Shown here: one piece after another, positions 6,544 through 12,234 of the stretch
How the letters are laid out: each line of letters begins with the position of its first letter
How positions within the stretch are numbered: position 1 is the first letter of the stretch
The notes under the pieces: model-generated
Seen by the model: only the letters and a program-made list of their open reading frames with translations
Told to the model about the DNA's origin: nothing
Database searches by the model: none
Program-made: the position numbers and the translations under genes
NCBI GenBank assembly: GCA_030679805.1
Contig: JAUXST010000252.1
Location: 1-12,234, forward strand
Length of the DNA stretch: 12,234 nucleotides
Reading direction: 5' to 3'
DNA from: Reyranella sp.
GTDB lineage: Bacteria > Pseudomonadota > Alphaproteobacteria > Reyranellales > Reyranellaceae

Positions 6544-6550
6544 GTTATAG
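6544..6550. promoter_or_regulatory. Overlapping -10-like elements in the divergent spacer
   Basis: The 74-bp gap between two divergent starts contains GTTATAG. Read on the plus strand, TTATAG (6545-6550) is a plausible -10 for the hydrolase gene; read on the minus strand, TATAAC (6549-6544) is a plausible -10 for the CoA transferase gene. They share the same TATA core, so the two promoters would compete. No good -35 is seen for either strand. GGT/ACC halves flank the core. Confidence 0.35.
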
Positions 6551-6582
6551 ACCATGGGGCACCGGCCCGGTACCGTCCGGCC

Positions 6583-7326
6583 ATGATTGAACGCACATTC
6601 GATATCCCCACGCCCGACGGCGCCATGAACACTTTTAGCGTCCGGCCCGACGACGGCGGGCCGCTGCCTGTCGTCCTGATGCTGATGGATGCGCCCGGCG
6701 TTCGTGAGGGACTGCGGGAGATCTGCCGGCGCATTTCGCAGTCCGGCTATTACGTGCTGCTGCCCAACCTCTACTACCGCACCATCCGTGACTTCGTTTG
6801 CGGGCCGACACGGGATCATCCCGACGCGGAAGCAAACCGGACGAGGATGTTCGGCTTCCTGGAATCGATCTCCAATGCCAAGGTCGCGGCCGACACCGGC
6901 GTGATCCTGGACCGTCTGCCGTCAATGCCCGATGCCAAGCCGGGCAAGATCGGCCTGGTCGGCTACTGCATGAGCGGCGCTTTCGTGACGGCGGCAGCGG
7001 CCAGCCATCCCGACCGCATCGCCTGCTTCGCCTCCTACTACGGAACGCGGCTGCTCACCGACAAACCCGACTCGCCGCACCTGATGCTCGCCGACATCGC
7101 GGCCGAGGGCTATTATTCCTTCGCCGAGCACGACGCTTACGTGCCGCTGTCCGACGTGGCCAAGTTCGAGAAGCTGCTGGCCTTGGCACCGTTCCCCTCG
7201 CGCGTCGAGACAGAGATGGGCACGCACCACGGCTACGCCTTCTCCGATCGCGGCAATCTCCATGAGGCGGCCCGCGAGAAGCACTACGAGCGCATGCTGG
7301 CGCTTTATCGACGTCATATCGGCTGA
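6583..7326 (+). CDS. Dienelactone hydrolase family protein
   Basis: This 247-residue alpha/beta hydrolase has the cysteine catalytic triad of dienelactone hydrolases: Cys129 in GYCMSG, Asp184 in AEHDAYVP and His216 in GTHHGYAF. The family opens the lactone ring of dienelactone (4-carboxymethylenebutenolide) to maleylacetate in the modified ortho pathway, although many members act on other esters or lactones. Length is normal and there is no signal peptide. The ATG at 6583 gives the usual family start (IERTFDIPTPDGAMNTFSVRP). It has no strong Shine-Dalgarno; an in-frame ATG at 6625 would cut the first strand, so I prefer 6583. A maleylacetate reductase-like gene follows 128 bp downstream, which fits consecutive steps, though the pair could also handle a different lactone. 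The divergent CoA transferase gene shares its short upstream region. Confidence 0.88.
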   Translation: MIERTFDIPTPDGAMNTFSVRPDDGGPLPVVLMLMDAPGVREGLREICRRISQSGYYVLLPNLYYRTIRDFVCGPTRDHPDAEANRTRMFGFLESISNAKVAADTGVILDRLPSMPDAKPGKIGLVGYCMSGAFVTAAAASHPDRIACFASYYGTRLLTDKPDSPHLMLADIAAEGYYSFAEHDAYVPLSDVAKFEKLLALAPFPSRVETEMGTHHGYAFSDRGNLHEAAREKHYERMLALYRRHIG

Positions 7327-7346
7327 TCATGTCGTCCAGAGTCGCA

Positions 7347-7360
7347 CGGGGTAACCCCCG
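7347..7360 (+). other. Small GC hairpin after the hydrolase gene
   Basis: CGGGG (7347-7351) pairs with CCCCG (7356-7360) around a TAAC loop, 20 bp after the hydrolase stop codon. It has no T run, so it could partly stop or stabilise transcripts but is not a classical terminator. Confidence 0.35.
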
Positions 7361-7415
7361 CGCCTTAGCGAAGAACCTTACCGATTGATCAGAAAAGGGC
7401 ATTGCGGTGGCGGTA

Positions 7416-7441
7416 GATCCTTCGCTGCGCTCAGGATGACA
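7416..7441. repeat. Dispersed palindromic repeat of the 'HPERSEG' class
   Basis: The segment reads GATCCTTCGCTGCGCTC then AGGATGACA. ATCCT (7417-7421) pairs with AGGAT (7433-7437), with GC/GC inside, and on the minus strand the pairing includes tandem G-A mismatches. Translated on the minus strand it gives CHPERSEGS, the well-known reading of a short intergenic repeat found many times in some proteobacterial and other genomes. I recognise it from memory; only one copy is in this window. It ends just before the Shine-Dalgarno of the next gene. Confidence 0.7.
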
Positions 7442-7454
7442 GAAGGGAGCTTCC

Positions 7455-8630
7455 ATGTTGAGCGGCATCCACGGACACCAGGACATCGAGCGAGTCGTCT
7501 ACGGAAAGCCGGCCGGAGCGGCGCTGCGGGCTGAAGCCGAGCGGCTGGGCGCCAAGCGCGTCTTCGTCACCACCACCAGGTCGGTGGCGCAAAGTGCGCT
7601 GCTGGCCGACGTGATCCGTGACCTCGGTGATCGCTATGCCGGCGTCTATGCCGGCATCACCGCCCATTCGCCCAGGCCCTGCGTGATCGAAGGCGCAGCA
7701 CTTGCCCGCGAAGCCAAGGCAGATCTGATCGTGGCGGTAGGCGGCGGCTCGGCGATCGACGCCACCAAAGTGATGCTGATCGCGCTGTGGCAGAACGCGA
7801 CCCGGACAGAAGATCTCGATCTCTATCGCGCCGGCAAACCGAAGGAGGGCGCCGCACCGCCCGCCGAGGCGATCAAGCCGCCGGCTGGGGCGATCCGTAT
7901 GATCGCTGTGCCGACCACGCTGTCGGCCGCTGAATTCAACGCTTTCGCCGGCATCACCGATCCGCGCTATGGCATCAAGGAGAGTTTTGGCCATCGCCTG
8001 GTCGTGCCGCGCGTGATCGTGCTCGATCCGGCGGCGACCTTGGCCACGCCGATGGATCTCATGCTCTCGACCGGCCTGAAAGCCGTCGACCACGCCGTCG
8101 AGCGGCTGTGCTCGCAGCAGGCCAATCCCTTTGCCATCGGCACCTCGACGGAAGCGCTAAAACTGCTGTCGAGGGCGCTGCCCGGTCACAAGGCCAAGCC
8201 CGAGGATATGGAAATGCGCCTCGACCTGCAGTTCGGCATGTGGCTGTCGATCGGCGCCGGCACCTCCGGCGTCGGGGTGGGCGCGAGCCACGGCATCGGC
8301 CATGTGCTGGGCGCGGCCTGCCACGTGCCGCACGGACACACCTCCTGCGTGATGCTGCCGTCGGTGTTGCGCTGGAACCTGCCGGTCAATGCCGAGCGCC
8401 AGCGGCGCGTGAGCGAGGCCTTCGGCCAGCCGGAGGCCTCTGCGGCCGACCTCGTGGCCGGCCTGGTGAAATCGCTCGGCCTGCCTGGACGTCTGTCGGA
8501 AGTGGGCGTCGGCAAGGATCGCTTCCGCGAAATCGCCGAGAAGTCGATGCACGACCGGGCCGTGCTCAACAATCCCCGCCCCATCAAGGGGCCTGCCGAG
8601 GTAATGGAGATTCTCGAACTCGCCGCCTAG
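7455..8630 (+). CDS. Iron-containing alcohol dehydrogenase family protein, maleylacetate reductase-like
   Basis: This 391-residue NAD(P)H-dependent dehydrogenase has the group III layout: nucleotide motif GGGSAIDATK (96-105), PTTLSAAEFN (153-162), and an alpha-helical C-terminal half with the metal region. Aligned with FucO, three ligand histidines are present: His213 (TGLKAVDHAVE), His279 (GASHGIGH) and His293 (CHVPHGHT). The fourth, an Asp in typical iron enzymes, is Lys209. Maleylacetate reductases also lack that Asp, carrying Asn in the sequences I recall, and work without metal; they reduce maleylacetate to 3-oxoadipate. The start at 7455 has AAGGGAG 5 nt upstream. Its place after a dienelactone hydrolase gene supports a maleylacetate-type role, but hydroxyacid-oxoacid dehydrogenases or an unstudied subgroup remain possible. 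The family call is sure; the substrate is not. Confidence 0.87.
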   Translation: MLSGIHGHQDIERVVYGKPAGAALRAEAERLGAKRVFVTTTRSVAQSALLADVIRDLGDRYAGVYAGITAHSPRPCVIEGAALAREAKADLIVAVGGGSAIDATKVMLIALWQNATRTEDLDLYRAGKPKEGAAPPAEAIKPPAGAIRMIAVPTTLSAAEFNAFAGITDPRYGIKESFGHRLVVPRVIVLDPAATLATPMDLMLSTGLKAVDHAVERLCSQQANPFAIGTSTEALKLLSRALPGHKAKPEDMEMRLDLQFGMWLSIGAGTSGVGVGASHGIGHVLGAACHVPHGHTSCVMLPSVLRWNLPVNAERQRRVSEAFGQPEASAADLVAGLVKSLGLPGRLSEVGVGKDRFREIAEKSMHDRAVLNNPRPIKGPAEVMEILELAA

Positions 8631-8650
8631 TAGTTAATTGATTTGGCCTC

Positions 8651-8694
8651 CAAACGATATAGTCTAGAGTTAGTCTAGAGTAGAGATTCGTTTG
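8651..8694. promoter_or_regulatory. AT-rich regulatory region with tandem 11-bp repeats inside an inverted repeat
   Basis: The 112-bp spacer 8631-8742 is strikingly AT-rich compared with its surroundings. It holds two head-to-tail copies of TAGTCTAGAGT (8660-8670 and 8671-8681), one helical turn apart. The copies contain TCTAGA palindromes that can pair with each other (8663-8668 with 8674-8679). CAAACGA (8651-8657) and TCGTTTG (8688-8694) flank them as a 7-bp inverted repeat. This looks like a regulator-binding site or a structured leader for the importer genes. TATAGT at 8658-8663 may be a -10, but no well-spaced -35 is seen. Confidence 0.5.
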
Positions 8695-8727
8695 TAAAAG
8701 CAAAAAAGAATCAGGGAAACGCCAAAC

Positions 8728-8735
8728 AGGAGGGG
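8728..8735 (+). promoter_or_regulatory. Strong ribosome binding site of the substrate-binding protein gene
   Basis: AGGAGGGG lies 7 nt before the ATG at 8743 and is the best Shine-Dalgarno match in the importer operon. It favours 8743 over the adjacent ATG at 8746 and suits a protein needed in excess over its permeases. Confidence 0.8.
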
Positions 8736-8742
8736 ACACGCC

Positions 8743-9945
8743 ATGATGCGATTGACTCTGCGCGCGCTTGCGGCTTTGGCCGCGACCGCGCTCGCCGCTG
8801 CGCCTGCCGTGGCGCAGGACAAGGTCAAGATCGGCTATGCCATCTCCAAGACCGGCCCCAATGCCGGCGGCGCCACCATCACCCAGATCCCGAACTACGA
8901 GATGTGGGTCAAGGACGTGAACGCCAAGGGCGGCCTGATGATCGGCGGCAAGCGCGTGCCGATCGAGGTCGTCGAGTACGACGACCGGTCCAACTCCGAG
9001 GAAGCAGTGCGCGCCGTCGAGCGGCTGGTGACCCAGGACAAGGTCGATCTTCTGTTCCCGCCGTGGGGCACCGGCCTCAATCTTGCGGTCGGGCCGGTGT
9101 TCAACAAGTATGGCTATCCGCAGCTCGCCTTCAGCGCCGTCACCGATCGCGCGCCCGATCTCGTCAAGCGCTGGCCCAACAGCTTCTGGTTGCTCGGCAC
9201 CAGCACCCAGTACATCGACTCGCTGGTCGGCCTGCTGAAGAAGCTGCGCGGCGAGGGCAAAATCGGGCCGAACATCGCCATGATCTCGATCGCCGACGGC
9301 TTCGGCATCGACCTCTCGCAGGCCGCCCGCAAGGGCTTCACTGACGCGGGCTTCAAGCTCGCCTACGACAAGAGCTATCCCATCGGCACACAGGATCTCT
9401 CGCCGCTGATCGGCGAGGCGTCGCGCTCCGGCGCCGATACGTTCGTGGCCTTCAGCTACCCGCCCGACACGATGGCGCTCACCGAGCAGTCCAAGGTCGC
9501 ATCCTATGCGCCCAAGGTGATGTTCCTGGGCGTCGGCGTCGGCTTCCCGATGTATGCGCAACGCTTCGGCGCCAACGTCGAGGGCATCATGTCGCTCGGC
9601 GGCTGGTCCAAGGACAACGTCTCGACCCTGGCGTACGCCAAGAAGCACGAGGAAATGTTCAAGCGCGGGCCCGATCGCTGGGGCAGCCAGATCGGCTATT
9701 CTTCGCTGCAGATGCTGGAACAGGCGATCGAGAAGGTCGGCAAGATCGATCGTGCCGCCATCATCAAGGAGCTGCAGACCGGGACCTTCGACACCGTGCT
9801 CGGCAAGGTGAAGATGGTCGACAACATGATGAAGGACAATTTCTGGCTGATCGGCCAGTGGCAGGACGGCTTCTTCGTGGGCGTGGCACCTCAGCGTGCC
9901 GGCGTCGGTACGGTCGTGGTGCCCAAACCGGTCTGGAAGCCCTAG
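8743..9945 (+). CDS. ABC transporter substrate-binding protein, branched-chain amino acid (HAAT) type
   Basis: This 400-residue secreted binding protein captures the substrate in the periplasm for the LivH/LivM/LivG importer that follows. Residues 1-25 form a signal peptide: two Met, Arg, an Ala/Leu-rich core and a likely cut after AVA or AVAQ. The mature part begins DKVKIGYAISKTGPNAGG, the typical type I (Peripla_BP_6) first strand and ligand loop. It continues with NYEMWVKDVNAKGGLMIGGKRVPIEVVEYDD and GIGTQ-type strands through to a C-terminal PKPVWKP. Members of this group bind amino acids, amides or aromatic acids, and none can be picked from the sequence. Its position after the two catabolic genes suggests the ligand feeds that pathway. 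A strong Shine-Dalgarno and a stem-loop after the stop both favour high expression relative to the permeases. Confidence 0.93.
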   Translation: MMRLTLRALAALAATALAAAPAVAQDKVKIGYAISKTGPNAGGATITQIPNYEMWVKDVNAKGGLMIGGKRVPIEVVEYDDRSNSEEAVRAVERLVTQDKVDLLFPPWGTGLNLAVGPVFNKYGYPQLAFSAVTDRAPDLVKRWPNSFWLLGTSTQYIDSLVGLLKKLRGEGKIGPNIAMISIADGFGIDLSQAARKGFTDAGFKLAYDKSYPIGTQDLSPLIGEASRSGADTFVAFSYPPDTMALTEQSKVASYAPKVMFLGVGVGFPMYAQRFGANVEGIMSLGGWSKDNVSTLAYAKKHEEMFKRGPDRWGSQIGYSSLQMLEQAIEKVGKIDRAAIIKELQTGTFDTVLGKVKMVDNMMKDNFWLIGQWQDGFFVGVAPQRAGVGTVVVPKPVWKP

Positions 9946-9960
9946 TCGATTCTATCGGGC

Positions 9961-9985
9961 GGGCGGACGTCGCTGGCGTCCGCCC
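9961..9985 (+). promoter_or_regulatory. Stem-loop between binding-protein and permease genes
   Basis: GGGCGGACG (9961-9969) pairs perfectly with CGTCCGCCC (9977-9985) around a 7-nt loop, 15 bp after the binding-protein stop. No T run follows. In binding-protein operons such hairpins commonly shield the upstream message from 3' exonucleases or cause partial termination, giving more binding protein than permease. Its place here fits that role. Confidence 0.6.
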
Positions 9986-10016
9986 CATCCTTCGTCCTGC
10001 GTACGGGTGATCGGCG

Positions 10017-10889
10017 ATGCTGCTTGAAGTGACGCTCTCCGGCGTGACGCTGGGCGGCATGTATGCGCTGGTCGCCATGGGGCTGACGCTGCAGTACGGC
10101 GTCGCCCGCATCATGAACCTCTCCTACGGCGAGCTGCTGATCGCAGCCGCCTTCGCCGCCTTCTGGTTCTACTCGGGCCTGGCACTCAATCCGCTGCTCG
10201 GCCTGATCGTCGTGCCGCCATTGGCTTTTGTCGCCAGCTACGCCATCTACCGCTATCTCCTGCAGCCGCTGGTGCGCCGGGCCAAGTCGCGCGACCAGCT
10301 TGAGGTCGACAGCATCCTCGCCACCTTCGGGCTGCTGTTCGTGATCCAGGGCGTCATGCTGGCGCTGTTCGGGGGCGCTTACTACAGCTACTCGTTCCTC
10401 TCCGTGCCACTGCAGTTCGCCGGCGCCACCGTCGCCGCCAACAGGCTCCTGGCGCTGGTGCTGGCCGTCGTGATCGGGCTCGGCCTCTATCTTGGCCTGA
10501 CCCGGACACGGCTCGGCACGGCCGTGCGCGCCGTCGCGGTCGATCCGGTGGCGGCCCAGCTCGTCGCCATCGACGTGCGGACGGCCTCGGCGCTGGCGTT
10601 TGCGCTGGGCGGCGCGCTGGTGGCGGCGGCGGGCGTGCTGGTCTCGATGTTCCTGACCTTTAACGCCAATCTCGGGGTGGTGTTCACGCTCAAGGCGCTG
10701 ATCGTCGTCATCATGGGCGGCGTCGGTAATCTCCTGGGCGCGCTGATCGCCGGGCTGATCCTGGGCCTCACCGAGAACTACGTCGCCACCTTCATCGATC
10801 CCGGCCTGACGCTCGCCGCCACTTACGCGATCTTCCTGATCGTGCTTCTGGTGCGGCCACAGGGTCTCCTGGGCAGGGCCAACCGGTGA
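10017..10889 (+). CDS. Branched-chain amino acid-type ABC transporter permease, LivH family
   Basis: This 290-residue inner-membrane permease forms half of the channel of a HAAT-family importer. It starts in the first hydrophobic segment with MLLEVTLSGVTLGGMYALVAMGLTLQYGVARIMNLSYGELL, a strong LivH hallmark. About eight membrane segments follow, with the cytoplasmic loop TRLGTAVRAVAVDPVAAQLVAIDV (about 163-186) that contacts the ATPases and a C-terminal GGVGNLLGALIAGLILGLTENY. The last residues, LLVRPQGLLGRANR, are the usual end. The ATG at 10017 is supported by the family start rather than by a good Shine-Dalgarno. Its stop overlaps the GTG of livM in GTGA, so the two are translationally coupled. 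Confidence 0.93.
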   Translation: MLLEVTLSGVTLGGMYALVAMGLTLQYGVARIMNLSYGELLIAAAFAAFWFYSGLALNPLLGLIVVPPLAFVASYAIYRYLLQPLVRRAKSRDQLEVDSILATFGLLFVIQGVMLALFGGAYYSYSFLSVPLQFAGATVAANRLLALVLAVVIGLGLYLGLTRTRLGTAVRAVAVDPVAAQLVAIDVRTASALAFALGGALVAAAGVLVSMFLTFNANLGVVFTLKALIVVIMGGVGNLLGALIAGLILGLTENYVATFIDPGLTLAATYAIFLIVLLVRPQGLLGRANR

Positions 10890-11803
10890 CGGCGCGGGAC
10901 GCGATGTCTGCTGCAGCCGCCGGTCTCGGTGTGGTGGCGCTCGCCTGCGTGCCGCTGGCGCTGGGCGACTACGGCCTGTCGCTCGCCATCAACATCGTGA
11001 GCTACACCGTGCTGGCGACGGCCTGGAGCCTCTTCTCCGGCCCGACGCGTTACGTTTCGCTCGCCACCGTCGCCTTCTTCGGCATCGGCGCCTACACCAC
11101 GGCCGTGTTCGCCGAGACGCTCGCCTGGCCGTTGGTGTTGCTGATAGCGGCCGGCATCGGCATCGTCGTGGCCGGCATCGTCGGCCTGTCGACGCTGCGC
11201 CTCTCTGGCGTCTACTTCGTGATCTTCACCCTGGGCCTGGCTGAACTCGTCCGCCAGTTCGTCACCTGGTACGAGGTCAACAAGACGCGCACGCTCGGGC
11301 GCTACGTTTTCACCGATATCACCGCCGCCCAGATCTACTGGCAGCTGCTGGTGCTCGCGGTGCTGGTCTTCGTCGCCGGTTTCCTGATCGGCCGTTCGCG
11401 GCTCGGGCTGGCGCTGCGCGCCATCGGCGACGACGAGACCGTGGCGCGGCACTCGGGCATCGATGCCACCCGGGCCAAGGTCGCCCTGTTCGTGCTCAGC
11501 ACCGTGTTCATGACGCTGACCGGCGCGATCATGGCGCCGCGCTGGACCTACATCGATCCGGCCATCGCCTTCAATCCGGTGATCTCCTTCACCGTCCTGA
11601 TCATGGCTCTGCTGGGCGGCGTCCATCGGCTCTACGGGCCGGTGATGGGCGTGGTGCCGCTGGCGCTGCTGTTCGAGTTCCTGCTGGCGCGCTTCCCCAA
11701 TCATTTCAGCATTATGGTCGGGCTGGTCTTCATCCTGATCGTCTATGCGATCCCGCAGGGCATCGCGGGCCTTGTGGACCGAACCATGCGGCGGCCAGCA
11801 TGA
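10886..11803 (+). CDS. Branched-chain amino acid-type ABC transporter permease, LivM family
   Basis: This 305-residue inner-membrane permease is the partner of the LivH protein. LivM hallmarks are SYTVLATAWSLFSGPTRYVSLATVAFFGIGAYTTAV (about 39-74), STLRLSGVYFVIFTLGLAELVRQ, and the ATPase-contact loop LGLALRAIGDDETVARHSGID. Eight or so membrane segments are visible, ending in YAIPQGIAGLV. I take the GTG at 10886, which overlaps the livH stop by 4 bp; an in-frame ATG at 10904 is possible but would only remove six non-membrane residues. The stop overlaps the next start as ATGA, so the operon is tightly packed. Confidence 0.92.
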   Translation: MTARDAMSAAAAGLGVVALACVPLALGDYGLSLAINIVSYTVLATAWSLFSGPTRYVSLATVAFFGIGAYTTAVFAETLAWPLVLLIAAGIGIVVAGIVGLSTLRLSGVYFVIFTLGLAELVRQFVTWYEVNKTRTLGRYVFTDITAAQIYWQLLVLAVLVFVAGFLIGRSRLGLALRAIGDDETVARHSGIDATRAKVALFVLSTVFMTLTGAIMAPRWTYIDPAIAFNPVISFTVLIMALLGGVHRLYGPVMGVVPLALLFEFLLARFPNHFSIMVGLVFILIVYAIPQGIAGLVDRTMRRPA

Positions 11804-12234
11804 GTGGGCTGCTCGAGGTCGCGGGCCTGACACGGCGCTTCGGTGGTCTGGTGGCCGTCGATGGCCTCAGCTTCTCCGTCGGCGCGGGCGAGATCGTGGG
11901 CCTGCTGGGCCCCAACGGCTCGGGCAAGACGACGGTGCTCAACCTGCTGTCGGGCGCGCTGCGTCCCGATCTCGGCAGCATCACGCTTCGCGGCCAGGCC
12001 ATTGCCGGCAAACCGGCGCATCGTATCGCCCGGCTGGGGGTGGCGCGGACCTTCCAGATCGTGCGACCGCTCGCTTCCTTCTCCTGTCGCGACAATGTCC
12101 TGACCGGCCTCGCTTTCGGCAAGGGCCGCGCCTGGGGCGAACAGGCACGCGCCGATGCCGAGGCGCTGCTGGAGCGCGGCATCCTGCGCCAGCGGCAGCA
12201 CGACGATGCCGGGGCGCGGGCGGATTGGGAACGC
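11800..12234 (+). CDS. Branched-chain amino acid-type ABC transporter ATP-binding protein, LivG family (3' end outside window)
   Basis: The first 145 residues of a cytoplasmic ATPase are present. LLEVAGLTRRFGGLVAVDGLSFSVGAGEIVGLLGPNGSGKTT contains the Walker A motif GPNGSGKTT at 37-45. The Q-loop is in VARTFQIVRPL (Gln86), and a LivG-type helical stretch follows. The window ends before the ABC signature and Walker B. The ATG at 11800 overlaps the livM stop as ATGA, coupling the two. FGGLVAVDGLSF is typical of LivG rather than LivF. A LivF gene probably follows. The proximal Gly/Arg-rich end of the fragment, RQRQHDDAGARADWER, is less conserved, and I cannot judge it without the rest. Confidence 0.9.
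   Translation, partial: MSGLLEVAGLTRRFGGLVAVDGLSFSVGAGEIVGLLGPNGSGKTTVLNLLSGALRPDLGSITLRGQAIAGKPAHRIARLGVARTFQIVRPLASFSCRDNVLTGLAFGKGRAWGEQARADAEALLERGILRQRQHDDAGARADWER

Noticed and set aside
7368..7382. 15-nt identity to the conserved 16S rRNA segment GCGAAGAACCTTACC
   Set aside because: The match does not extend on either side, so it is a chance identity or part of another sequence, not an rRNA fragment.
8584..9648. Long minus-strand open frame opposite the binding-protein gene
   Set aside because: Low-complexity composition and no motif; the plus strand encodes a complete binding protein with signal peptide and Shine-Dalgarno.
10823..11833. Long minus-strand open frame opposite the LivM gene
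   Set aside because: His/Gln/Asp-rich shadow without a recognisable domain; the plus strand has full LivM signatures.

Overview
The window is about two-thirds G+C, densely coding and strongly G/C-ending at third codon positions. The gene families (arylpyruvate oxidoreductase of the indolepyruvate beta family, CaiB/BaiF CoA transferase, several complete branched-chain amino acid-type ABC genes) and a dispersed repeat of the class that reads 'HPERSEG' when translated fit a free-living alphaproteobacterium of the Rhodospirillales/Hyphomicrobiales type. That placement is inference from content, not a search.

Layout: (1) 1-941, plus strand: the 3' end of an indolepyruvate oxidoreductase beta-family gene, overlapping by 14 bp a 4-hydroxybenzoyl-CoA-type thioesterase, then a clear intrinsic terminator at 1026-1055. 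(2) 942-1422: a 481-bp gene-free convergent spacer full of inverted repeats. (3) 1423-4233: a GMC-family FAD oxidoreductase (minus) divergent from an AI-2E/PerM-family membrane protein (plus), with a run of 12 G just before the start of the latter. (4) 4447-6508, minus strand: a CaiB/BaiF CoA transferase followed 10 bp later by a dienoyl-CoA reductase-like SDR, a probable two-gene operon. (5) 6583-12234, plus strand: a dienelactone hydrolase family protein, an iron-type/maleylacetate reductase-like dehydrogenase, and then a HAAT-family ABC importer (substrate-binding protein, LivH, LivM and the start of LivG, which runs off the window).

How they may work together: the window reads as small-molecule catabolism. 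The first pair could turn arylpyruvates into aryl-acetyl-CoA and then the free aryl-acetate. The CoA transferase and SDR activate and reduce an unknown acid as its CoA ester. Dienelactone hydrolase plus a maleylacetate reductase-like enzyme is the order of the lower modified-ortho pathway (dienelactone to maleylacetate to 3-oxoadipate), and an importer directly downstream could supply the substrate. No individual substrate is proven by sequence.

I see no CRISPR array, tRNA, rRNA, complete insertion sequence or defence system, and no convincing wholly new system. The best leads are the SDR that lacks a tyrosine at both known catalytic positions, the dehydrogenase with Lys at a metal-ligand position, the coupled oxidoreductase-thioesterase pair, the G12 tract, the tandem 11-bp repeats before the importer, and the structured 942-1422 spacer.
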